A stretch of 64,000 bases of DNA from Eutreptiella sp. 'Long Island Sound 2002' (lineage: Eukaryota > Euglenozoa > Euglenophyceae > Eutreptiales > Eutreptiaceae): positions 177,776,341-177,840,340 of the forward strand of contig OZ038378.1 of the NCBI GenBank assembly GCA_964036045.1, in the 5' to 3' direction. The notes under the pieces are model-generated. The model saw only the letters and a program-made list of their open reading frames with translations, did not search any database and was not told the origin of the DNA. The number at the start of each line of letters is the position of its first letter. Position 1 is the stretch's first letter. Positions 1-9,850 of the stretch are shown here, piece after piece. A program made the position numbers and the translations under genes.

Positions 1-2400
1 GATTGCTTAGAATTTCTTCGTGGACGTGTAGTATTCGGTACGCTTCTGTAGCATGGACCTCTCTTGGCACTGTGAGCAATGCGCCGCCAACAGATGTCAG
101 ATCGGGTCTCCAGTCGGTGTTCATTCTTGAACAACAGAGAAACCATGCGATAAGACGCCCCACTAACGGACATATTACAAGGCAGCAACACAGCTGGTTT
201 TGTGTCGCTGTGTTTTGTGTAATTGTGGATCATAACCAGGATGCTGTATTGCTGTCAGGAAAATTCGTGTTGGCTTAATGGCGTTTGTTTTTTGCAACAG
301 TTTTCATATTTACAGCAGCCCATCAGCCACAGGCTGTCATCTACACCACCATGGCTGGATGGGATGTTTGTACCCCAGTGTCCGCATCGCCGATTCCTAA
401 AACGGCAAACACCCTTTCTAGGACTCATTTTGGAGTGTTGCACCAGAAGACTCAGGCCTGGAAGCAAGATATGCACTTTTCAGGCAATGAAACCTGCGCC
501 TTGCGGCCATTAACGAGTGCATCCACATTATCGCTGTTGGCGAAACGGGGGGGGGGGGGCGTGGTCCACGTGCCAACTCCACCACCCCACCCACCCCACC
601 CCATGCCCCAACAGTGCGTTAAACCCCCCTCCCCCCCCCCCCTGCACACACCGTACGCCAACGGGTTTGGCATCCAACCCCCCCCCTCTTGTTGGACATG
701 CCCATGTCACGGTCCGGCTCGTTGCGCCTCGTATACAGCATGGCGCTCCGTGCCTCACGTACAGTTTGATGGCCTCAGGACTGAAAAAAAAAAGATCTGG
801 TCTACTCCACAACATGCAGACTTGTAGCTGATAGTGTCTACAAATCATAGCTCTGCTGCGGGCCGTGGTGGGTGCTGGCACACGCACCAAGCTTCCACCC
901 CATGCGCCAACAGAGTGCCAACGCCCCCCCAGCCCCCACCCCGGTCTGTTGGCGCGCGCCAGTGTAGATGCTATGCGTCAACGGCAATTGTGTTAGATGG
1001 GGCAGTCCGTTTTTTCATCTGCCCGGCTGGTGAGTTCTCAGGCATCATCGATCTGTGCAGAGATGCAGCCATTTGCCAGGATGGCATACGACAGGGCAAG
1101 GATACATGGGCAGTCACAAAAACGGGTCAAAACAGATTGTTCCCAAATTGAACGGCAGGATTGAGTATGGGGTTCAATGGTTTTGCATTGTGAACACCCA
1201 TTTTTGACCCACCAAAGCCGCCAACAAGCTGTGAAATGCGCAGAATACGACAGAAACAGGCTAGTCCACGAAATTGTCCAACAGTTTTCCGGCCTCTGAA
1301 GGGGTTGTGGCTCTCACTGGTGAGGGTATCGTGGGAAGATTGTGAGTTGCGCATGGTGGAAAGGATGTAGGAATAGCAATATATGTGGTGGCGCAAGATG
1401 ATTTCATTGCAAATTTGCTGTTAGTGCCTTTCGCTCATCAAAGTCCACTTCTGCAATCTTCGCCAGCAGCTTCTGCCATGCATTGACCTGCATTTTGTCC
1501 CTGAACCCAGCTTTTGCCCCCATGTTGACCGAAATCCAAGTACAGTGTGTGAACCACATGTGTGCAAAATGGAGGCCAAGGCAGCTTCACAATTGCCCTT
1601 GGCACATCAAATTTTTCGGAGGCCTGTGGGTCTCAGAAAGGGACAATGGGGGCAACCATGTGTCAAGGCTTCTGGTACGCGTGGTGCACGCACCTGGAGC
1701 GCCTTGTGCAAATCTTGGTGCAGTAGTTCTTTGGCTGAACATTGCTTCACAGCCTCAGCCCCGTTCGGAGTGATTTGATGGTTGTCAGGTTATTGTGAGG
1801 CAGTAAGAGGGCTTTGAATGAGTTCTAACCCTTTATAGAGTTGCTTTGCCCCTTCGCCATCCCTATTTGGTCCTTGGCCAACTTAGCTTCGCGATTTTAG
1901 GCAGTTTTCTAGTCATTCTGGCACTCCCATCTCGCTTCAGCACCATGACTGGGTTCCAACTTTATTTCAGGGGAGTGAGTAATAGTGGTTGCACATGGGT
2001 TGTCTGTCTTGTCCTTGCACCCCTTTCAAGCTCCACTAGTCAGTTTGCTGGTGATAGGTGCGGGGGCTCTAGGGGCAGACCGTCCGTGGTCTGTTTTTGT
2101 TGCAGCGTATATGTGTACATACCCTGCAGTGTGCAGATACATGCTACTCAGGGCAATCTGCCCTCGGTGATAGCAGAAGCGAGGCTGCCAACTGCTGCAC
2201 CTCTGGCCAGAATGGTGTGCGTAGTATGTTTTGTTGAGTCTCGTTTTATTGGATGGCGTGTGTGTGGTGGTGGGGGGTCGTGGGGGGGTAGTGTATGTTT
2301 TGAGATGCAGCTTCAAGCCACTGAGCCCTGAATGGGTAAACCCCCCCCCCATTTAGAATGACCCAGTCGTTAATTTCGGGCAGCACGGTGCAAAATTTCC
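1..2400. other. no recognisable gene; homopolymer-rich noncoding DNA
   Basis: I see no supported gene here. The stretch has short overlapping reading frames in all six frames, typical of noncoding DNA. It carries several G or C homopolymer runs, for example a G run near 546-558, C runs near 627-640 and 680-687, and a C run near 2341-2350. A pyrimidine-rich stretch ending in CAG near 280-300 resembles a splice acceptor, but nothing downstream is recognisable. Confidence 0.5.
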
Positions 2401-2415
2401 CGGGTGTCGTTGTAA

Positions 2416-2802
2416 TTGGGGTTCTGTACATACCTTCCCATTGTTGGGGTAACAATTTCAGGTGACACTGTGGTGTTGCGCCCAGTGGTGATCTTTAAAG
2501 GGGAAGGGAATGTCTCTGCTGCTGAAAAGCGCTTATATGATGACCGTGTCATTGTGCTCTTTCAAAAAAAAGGTGTCACCGATGAAAAAGTGATGGTTCC
2601 GGCTTTTCAGGGCTGGTTCCCAGCAAACGCCTCCCCTGTCAGCATTGTGCAGGATGCAGCCAGGTATGAAATGGTGGATGCTGTCATGGAGCAGTTCAAG
2701 AAGGATGCACTGGCTGCTGCAAAACCTGCTGCAGAGGCCAAACCGAAGCCAAAACCCAAGGCTGCACCAAAGCAACTGCCCATTACCTCTTTTTTGCGTT
2801 AG
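2416..2802 (+). pseudogene. C-terminal part of a pogo/Tigger-type (DDE_1) transposase with Lys-Pro-rich tail
   Basis: The frame reads through SGDTVVLRPVVIFKGEG, then YDDRVIVLFQKKGVTDEKVM. This matches the conserved middle of the DDE_1 transposase core of pogo/Tigger elements (the 'LPPLVIFKGKG ... WVDEEVM' region). The N-terminal helix-turn-helix and first catalytic aspartates are not seen upstream, where an in-frame stop lies just before 2416, so this is a fragment or the last exon of a spliced gene. Downstream the protein turns Ala/Lys/Pro-rich and ends KQLPITSFLR at a TAG stop. That last stretch resembles a PCNA-interacting (PIP) box (QxxIxxF plus hydrophobic). An acceptor-like TTTCAG inside the region is probably coincidental, because homology extends across it. 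Family assignment is by eye. A domesticated gene cannot be excluded, because about 128 codons are open. Confidence 0.65.
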
Positions 2803-3164
2803 CAACTGTGCCTGTGCACCATTGCCTGTGCACCTGTCCATGAGCCTCAGCAACTGTTGGGCACTGCAGTTTGAATTGGAAGTCCATTTCCTGTCCACCT
2901 GTCCATGTGTCTCACTCTTTGCCTGGGGTTTGGGCCTGAGAAGGGGTCGGTTTATTTGGTTGGCATGCCCCGGGAAACACGGGGGGTCGTTGTATACGGG
3001 GGGGTCGTTCTAGTGGGGAGGGTCGTTGTAAACGGGGGGGGGGGGTTAGAAGACTTTGGCTTGTATTCACGGAATATACTGCAGTTTATGCCATTTCCAC
3101 ACTTGGACAGACTTTGAGAGTGTCGATTTTTGCCTTCGCAATGCATATCTCTCGGGGATGTTGA

Positions 3165-3350
3165 TTGTGCGCCAACTCGGTGGGTTTTGGCATTTTCCCT
3201 GGAGTTTTTGAACTCTTCGTCCCATGCTCCAAATTATCGTTCCCTTGGTGGGGGGGTTCATGTGTGTATTTTTTGAAATCCATAAGAAACGGCCGTTTCA
3301 GAAATGTATGGGTTAGGGGGGGGGGGGTCCGAAACCATATTTTTGCAGAA
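3165..3350 (+). repeat. dispersed repeat, partner at 17240-17430
   Basis: Both copies contain a G-rich tract, then TTTTTGAAATC, an AAGAAA run, and a GTATGGGT block, in the same order and spacing. Upstream they share a pyrimidine-rich part with a CAAATT motif. The copies are clearly diverged. No coding capacity or termini could be defined. Confidence 0.45.
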
Positions 3351-3829
3351 TCGGAGGCCGAAGTTGGCCGCTGCTAGGATTTTCAGCGATCTGTCCGCGC
3401 AGCTTGCACAGGTTTGCAGCTCAGGTTTCCCTTTGCCGGGGGAAGCTCTAACATATCGCTATCTGACAACACAATCAAATCGGCTATATTGATGAACTTT
3501 GGTGTGCAGAAGTCAAAAATGCAAGAGTTAGGCCTCAACGACACAATATGATAGAGGTATTGGCCGTTTGGTGTCAAGGAGTAGACAATCGCAAACTTGT
3601 CCCGACATGCGCATGAGTCTCTGTTGCTGTGAACCGATTGTACGAGGTTTCTTGGCCTGCTTGGCAGGATGCCGAGTCACCTGCACCCACTCTGCACCCC
3701 TAGAGCGAGCCCGAAAGGCTTTTGTGGTGCATCTGGGGTAGCAACAGCCCGTGGAGTGAATTTGTATGCGGACATGGTAGCTGCCTGGTGACAAAAAGAG
3801 GCAGCAAGCAACACAGGCATCGTCCAAAA

Positions 3830-3890
3830 CGAACAAAAATCTCAAACATATTGTCAGTACAGCATGCAGACCCAGGGTGTTCCAACGTCC
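3830..3890 (+). repeat. short dispersed repeat, partner at 5975-6035
   Basis: Both copies contain the block CAGACCCAGGGTGTTCCAA, preceded by similar A-rich and CATAT-containing sequence, over about 55-60 bases. Its function is unknown. It may be the end of a small transposon. Confidence 0.5.
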
Positions 3891-4319
3891 CCGAGAGATA
3901 TGTAAATGTACACAGGGGCTACAAACTGTGCACAACGTCTACACGATGCATGCAAAAGCCATGCACAGTGTACGGACACAGTATACAGTTTGTAGACGCA
4001 GTTCACATGTTTACCCGTGCATGGGTTGTAGAAATTGTGCAAAATTTGTAAACGCTGTGCCGCACGTGAGAGCTGCCACCCAAGCCCAGAGAGGAGTTGC
4101 TGCCAGCCTGCTGATAGACAATTTTGGTCACTGGACTGGACCAGGTCTGGATCTGGAAATGTGTGGACCCGTGCTGCTGTCAAGAGATGGGCTGGATTGT
4201 CGACGGGTTCAGCCGCCCTCCTCCAAACCCAAACCATGGCGGGGAAGTGAACCTGCACCCCCCCCCCCCCGCCCCTGGCCAAAACTGAGTAAGCCAGGCG
4301 ACAGACACAGGCTGAACAG

Positions 4320-5199
4320 GTGTGGAGGAGGCTGGGCCTGGATGAAATGCCCCCACCAGCCAGCACAGAAGGCTCGCAGCCCTCTGTTCCAGGAGGGGCA
4401 TTGCCAGCAATGACGGAGGAGCTGGACGCCCCACTGGAGGAGTCAGACTTGCCACTGCAGCCACGGCTCCTCTTCGCTCCTGAGGATCAGAAGGGGCATG
4501 CACTGAGTCCAGCACCACAACCACCGAATGAGATCCTGGAGGATGCCGAGACCGCACCTGGAGCAAAGGTGAGCATCTCCGCGGAGGGCTATGCTGATGA
4601 CTTGTACATGCCAGCCCTTTGTCTGAGGTCGCTCACACTCATGCGGATGGCCACCAGCAAATGGCTGAAACTCGGGAGCACGAGGTAAATGCCAAAAAGT
4701 CACAAGCCTTCTCAGTCCAACACACAGCGAGAGGCCAAGCAACAGAACCAGAAGCCATGCCGGATAGACAACTCCAACTGGTGTGGCATGAGTCCTGACA
4801 GCCAGGCATTCGTGTGTATGTGCCGAGTTCGGGGAACAAGCCCACTACAAGAGAAGAGAGTTTGGGAGGTCCTGGCAGACCGGAGCTGGCAGTATTGCCC
4901 CCAAGCTGGTGGCCAGCTTGGAGTCTGCGGTCATGCATGCGCTGCAGGTTTTCAAGGGGGTGGTGGTGGTGGATGTAGCCGGGTCCAGCGCCCTGGTGCA
5001 CCTAGTGCAAGTGTCGCAAAGCTACGTGGAACACATCTTTTGGGAAGAATTGCGCCAGTGCAAGCTGATGGCCTTGGAGGCCAGACGGCCCCAACTGTTC
5101 ATGGGCATGGGAGCAAAGCTCCACAGGGGCCTGATCCTATTGCCAATCACCAAATGCGCTACGGAGCGCAACAAGGTGTTGCCCAGGGAGTCTTGGTAG
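4320..5199 (+). pseudogene. decayed LINE reverse transcriptase fragment (YADDL)
   Basis: The frame that ends at 4688 contains EGYADDLYMPALCLRSLTL, followed by a WLKL motif. The YADD box is the catalytic core of retrotransposon reverse transcriptases. The next conserved element, VNAKKSQAF, lies immediately downstream but in a different frame, so at least one frameshift separates them. A third open frame (4909-5199) has the composition of the region that follows the RT thumb in LINEs. Upstream palm motifs and the endonuclease are not recognisable. This is a different and more broken copy than the 35-43 kb LINE, whose box is YTDD. It is a retrotransposon relic rather than a host gene. Confidence 0.6.
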
Positions 5200-6930
5200 G
5201 GTTGATTGGGATAGTGGATAGGGCCTTCATGAGCGGCCTCAAGCCGACTGTGCCAGCCAGCCAGCCAGCCAACCCGTCCTACCCCCCTGTTTCAAGCCAA
5301 AGGTTTCAAAAATGAAGGATTTAGCCTTCAACGGGCCAACGGGTTGGTGCTGCGTGAAGTTTGGTAGGATTTAATAGTGCATGACTGGGTGTGTGTTTAT
5401 TGGGTTGCCCCTGCTGAAATTCTCCAACATGTCGCATTGTTGAGCCGTATCTCTTGCATATTTGGATTTATCACATCAAAGTGGACAAATGCAATCATTG
5501 ACTTTGGGGTGAAATGACAATATTTTGGTGTTCTGGTCCAAGCAAGTTCCAGTCCAAGTCCCATGTTGCCCTGACAATTGCCGGATGACCTTGGCCCCCA
5601 ACAACTCCCCAATGGCTCTCCAAAAAGCCCTTTTCATGCACATGTCAAAAAAGTATACACGTACCCCCCCCCCCCCCCCCTGGCTGTGGGATGCGGATGT
5701 TGAATGCTAACCTTTACCACACAAGCACAAGGCTGCGGAGCAACAAAGTCAGAACAAAAGGCTCTTCAGTGACATTGCCATGGGCATCTTTCGCTGTGAT
5801 AAAATGCAGTACCCTGTCTAAAGCGTCTCTGAGGGCTCATATAGACATCACTACGCAGACTATCCTACAATATGTCAGACACATCGCTTGAGACTCATTC
5901 TTCAATTGAAATAAAGGAAAACCCACCTGGTATCATTACAGCTGTTGGCAGCAGGCAAACCATGTACCATCCAAAAAAGACAGAATTCTCCATCATATCA
6001 TTAGTTCAGCACACAGACCCAGGGTGTTCCAAACAGCCCTTTTTAAAGGGCTTTCTGAGTATCCTCCCCCCTCCCGCCTCTACATGACGAACTGCCCAGT
6101 GCAGGGTTGGGAAGGGAGGGCAGAGCAGAGAAGGGACAAGGGTAGGGGACGTGCATTTGAACAATTGAGTTGTTGCATAATGTGGAAGAGCATGTAGCAG
6201 TCTGGCATGGTCAGGACCATGCTGGTCATTTGAAAGCCTGACATCATGCCCCTCCCCTCCTGCATGGCACACAGCGGGCACCAATGAGGCAACACTGTCA
6301 CCGACCATGGAAAATGCTCTGTGTTGGCACTTTTACTGGGTTCCCAAGAGGTAGTTTTTGTAGATCGACAGCCCTCGGCCCAGAACAGGGATGCGAAACC
6401 TTTTGATTCACTGCCATCTCAGCATTGTCCCATATATTCCAATTGGAACTATACTTGTGCGCCACTTGTTCTGGGATGACGAGCAGCTCCGGAGTGTTCT
6501 CAAGTCTTGGGGCCGTCCAAATCTGCGTGTGGATTCCTGAGCGCAGGATTTGATTAGAACCCTGTTGCGCATGCCCCGACATCTGCCAGATCTTTGCATC
6601 CATTTCTTCCAAACGGGCCACATCACCCATGGTGTCACTGGTCCTTTGTGTACATAGATACTGTGCACATGTTACAGATGCAAAATGCCAAAGTGCCAAT
6701 ATTTGGGAGGGGGCCGGACGTCTCCCTCCCAAAAGAGTGTTGAGCTACTCCGTTTACCCATGCGCAGTTGGTAGACACTGTGTATTTTACATAATCACAC
6801 ATAATCATACTCACACTGAGGGCGTACCAAAATGGATGATACCATATCTTCGTGTACATCCAAATATTATGTGTAATAGTCCTCCCAATACTACGCCCCG
6901 CGCGTAATTTTGTGCTTGCTTCCAACTGTC
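5200..6930. other. no recognisable gene
   Basis: Only short overlapping frames are present. A C run lies near 5665-5680. The short repeat shared with 3830-3890 lies at 5975-6035. AC-rich DNA occurs around 6790-6815. Confidence 0.4.
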
Positions 6931-6932
6931 AG

Positions 6933-7643
6933 ATTCCCAGATTCCCAGCAATTGGCATATCGTATGCCCGGCTGGGCAATTTAACAGGCTACCGACGTTT
7001 GTGGGAGTGCGCCCTGGGTTATGTACCAGCCGCTGGGCCATCGCACACAGTCGACTATGGAATGAAATCACTGCTTCATGATGCTGCCTTTTGGCTAGCA
7101 GCCTTGTTATGCCACTCCGACCCCACGCAAACCCTTGATCTGTCCGCTGGTAGTCGCCTGCTGCAGCTGCTCCGCAATGGGCAGGACCAACACAACGGCA
7201 CTCAATTCGCCTACAAAATCGCGGACGTGGATCTGACCACCGCAGTCCCGGAGCATCGTGAGCTTCTACGTGCGTTGCAAAGCGGATCCATGGACGACCT
7301 CTTCGACACAGACCGCCGTGTTGAGTTCCCGATGTTCGGCAAGTGTCAACTCCCGCCATCTCCATTTCTGCGGACTCTGCGCGACAGCGCCTTGACGCTG
7401 TATTTTGTGAATTTGTTTCGGTTGCTGACACAGTTCCGCGGGCCCGTCTGCTCCGCCCCTTGCGACCACTGCAACAGTGCGTTGTGCGTCGAGATGCACC
7501 TCGACATCTCTCGTTTCGATCTCTTCCACGCGCACATGTGCGTGAACGAGGACGTCAGGTTTTTGCTGTCAGCGCAAGGCGCAGGGCACGGCACAATGGC
7601 CAGGGCATGGCATCATACACCAGGTTCCACAGGGGAATGGTAG
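6933..7643 (+). CDS. unrecognised coding-like exon
   Basis: I do not recognise this product. The frame is open for over 230 codons with balanced composition, unlike the skewed shadow frames. It includes YGMKSLLHDAAFWLAALL, a mixed acidic/hydrophobic middle, and a Cys/His-containing part (APCDHCNSALCVEMHLD). Several adjacent acceptor-like sites (three AGs between 6931 and 6948 after a pyrimidine-rich run) suggest an internal exon starting near 6933-6949, so the start given is an estimate. The frame ends in TAG at 7641. A possible donor (CAG then GTTTTT) near 7558 would shorten it. The opposite strand also has a long frame, but its composition is Arg/Gln-rich and looks like a shadow. The neighbour at 9423-9850 could belong to the same gene. 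Confidence 0.4.
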   Translation: MPRFPAIGISYARLGNLTGYRRLWECALGYVPAAGPSHTVDYGMKSLLHDAAFWLAALLCHSDPTQTLDLSAGSRLLQLLRNGQDQHNGTQFAYKIADVDLTTAVPEHRELLRALQSGSMDDLFDTDRRVEFPMFGKCQLPPSPFLRTLRDSALTLYFVNLFRLLTQFRGPVCSAPCDHCNSALCVEMHLDISRFDLFHAHMCVNEDVRFLLSAQGAGHGTMARAWHHTPGSTGEW

Positions 7644-7649
7644 CTCGGC

Positions 7650-9420
7650 GCTGGTTCGGCGGCGACTGTGGCGACTGTAGGATATCGGCGCAACCCACTG
7701 AGGACCCGGCAAGAGTGCATGTGACTAGAGCAGAATGTGCCTTGAACTGGGAGTCTGCATAAGTGTTCAGGTGCCCTGTAACCCTCACTCTTGGACCATG
7801 AACAGGGTCGAGGGCCGAAAGACTCGAGTGCAGAATTCCCTCCTTGTTTTTGACGGGCGCTGAAGAAGAAAGCCGTTGGATCAAGGCCACTTCGTACCAG
7901 GACTTACGAATAATTTTACGAATAAAAGTTCGCCAGGCCACGCTTCTTGTTCGTTTGCAGATGCACATTGCAGGAACAGGAAGTATAATATCACTGTCAA
8001 AGTGGATGCCTTGCTATTTTGGCGTCACTGTGTGTAATTTTGTTCGCTCGAAAGAGGCAGCAGTTGTTTGGTTTTCTTGGGCCCCCTGGCCTAATTTTCT
8101 TCAGGGATCTGATGGAGTGGGCGCTAATGCAGTCGCTCCCGTGTGGACATTCCATCGCCTTCAACAAGGGTCTGGGAGGAAGTGGTGGCTGATGGAATCG
8201 GGTTGTGAAGATGTCGCATGCACAACAACAGCGGCAGGAACCACTCGCTAACACATGCCTTATCAGTGTGGCAACGAGGGTTAATGGTTTGGTGAGCCAT
8301 GCGTTACGCAACGCAAAAAAAAAGACGGCGTTGGAGAGCGCCCTCCGACTTTGACGGCTTGGGGTTGGATGGTGCGCCAGGCCCAGGCATAGCGAGCAGG
8401 CACCCAGGACCAGACCCGAAATGGTCGAGCAGTAGAGATTCCCTGGGACCCACACCAGCCGTGCCTTCGAGATACCTGCCACCCCCCCCCCCCCGCGGGC
8501 GGACGGGCGCTATGTGCATGGTCTACCACCGCCGCGCCAGCTAAGGCCAACATGCCATCAAACAGCATGCAACTATGCCCAGGACAGACTGGGATATGTG
8601 GGCCAGCAGAAGCAAGTGGCCAAAACCACCAACACCAAGCACACCGACACCAACAAGGAGCCCCCTTGAGCCAGGATCTTCCTCCTCAAGGGGAAGCAGG
8701 GGGCAGGGTGCTACGAACCCACTCCCACTCCCCCTCCCCCGCCCCCTCCTCTAACTCCTCCCTACAGCAACACGCTCCCCCGCCACCCAATGCCCCCCAG
8801 GGCAGAAAGAATAGGGAGGGCCCAGAGGAAACTGGGCATGGGGAAAGGGACGAACAAGGGGAGATAACAGGACAGGGCAGACCGCGCTCGCCGAAAACGG
8901 TGCAGAGCGCAGAAGGAGGAGAAGGAAAGGACAAAAGGGAAAGAATCATTGTGGTTGTTCGAAGCCCCACTCAGGAAAATTAGCCTGCAGATGCACACCC
9001 CAGCACGCACAAGTCAGTGCTGGAGTCGGCAAACCCAGCATGGACTCGGAGTGTGCATCTGGATGCACCTGGTCAACGGCACGGGCAACAGCCCGTCTCC
9101 GGGACAGTCGACCCCGGGGTTAGACTGAGCAGTGGCGAGAGGCCAATAGGCGCCGCCAAAGGCAAACAATCTAATACCGAGGCCTTGTGCCAACACCCCC
9201 CCCCCCCCCGCCGCCAGTTTACGGTGCCAGCGCCGTAAACATTTATGTGGCAAGTCTGCTAATCCTTCTTACAGCCCCTCTTGCACATTGTTCGAATGAA
9301 ACAAAATTCCCAGTGATCGGCATGGCAATTCTCGTGGCGCGTGCCCCACGTTTACGGCTTTGGGCCTGCGCACAGTGCACCCCAAAATTCAACAAACATG
9401 CCCTTCCCCACTCCTGTGTC
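7650..9420. other. low-complexity, Pro/Gln-rich frames; no recognised gene
   Basis: The open frame at 8552-8983 would encode a Gln/His/Pro then Glu/Lys/Arg-rich chain. This could be a disordered protein segment or just skewed composition. C runs lie at about 8481-8494 and 9197-9209. The part at 9140-9200 is a dispersed repeat (see separate entry). Confidence 0.35.
9140..9200 (+). repeat. dispersed repeat next to a C run, partner at 58878-58922
   Basis: Both copies share CCAATAGGC, then CGCCAAAGGC or CCGCCAAAGGC, then CTAATACCGAGGCCTTGTGCC within about 45 bases. Both lie near a long C run, directly at 9197 here and near 59024 for the partner. The shared end block is essentially identical between loci nearly 50 kb apart, which suggests recent or conserved mobile DNA. 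Confidence 0.6.
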
Positions 9421-9422
9421 CA

Positions 9423-9850
9423 GGTGCGCCGTGCTCCTGTTTCACGCGATGGAGTACCCACCGCTGACGAAGCAGTTCCCAGTCAATCTGGGCTACTGCC
9501 AAGCCAACAGCAGCCTTGCGTTCAACGCCTCTGCCTTCCCCTTCCGCAACGCCCTGTGGGTGCTCCCCCTGGACGCCCCAGCAGAGGCCGCCCTGTGGCT
9601 ACTGGACGCACGCCGCCCGTCGTTGGTGTGGACTGACGTACTCAGCCCCTGGGCCCGCCCTGTGTTTGTGGTTGAAGAGGAGCGGCTGGGGACGCCGGTG
9701 GCGGACGTGTTCCTGCTGGACTCAACGCCGCTGTGCTTTTACTCGCGGGATAAGACGGCCGGGCCGGAGCCGGACCGACAGAGCAGAGTGGCCGGGCGAC
9801 AGGGCAGCCGGGCGGTGCCGGCACAAGGCAACCGCAAGAGGCTTTGCTGA
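9423..9850 (+). CDS. unrecognised terminal exon
   Basis: I do not recognise this product. A pyrimidine-rich tract ending GTGTCCAG just before 9423 is a good splice acceptor. The frame from there reads CAVLLFHAMEYPP, then an aromatic and hydrophobic region with FRNALWVLPLD, ALWLLDARR and VFVVEEERL. It ends with a basic tail and a TGA at 9848. Balanced composition over about 110 codons, then an Arg/Gln-rich end, suggests a folded domain with a disordered C-terminus. It may join the exon at 6933-7643, but no linking exon was recognised. No catalytic motif could be named. Confidence 0.4.

Larger units (their letters stand above)
2803..4300. other. noncoding stretch with dispersed repeats
   Basis: No gene is recognised. 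G runs occur near 3037-3046, 3246-3252 and 3317-3327. The part at about 3165-3350 is a diverged copy of DNA at 17240-17430: both have a G run followed by a shared TTTTTGAAATC block and then TGTATGGG or GGTATGGG. A second dispersed repeat starts near 3830. Confidence 0.45.
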
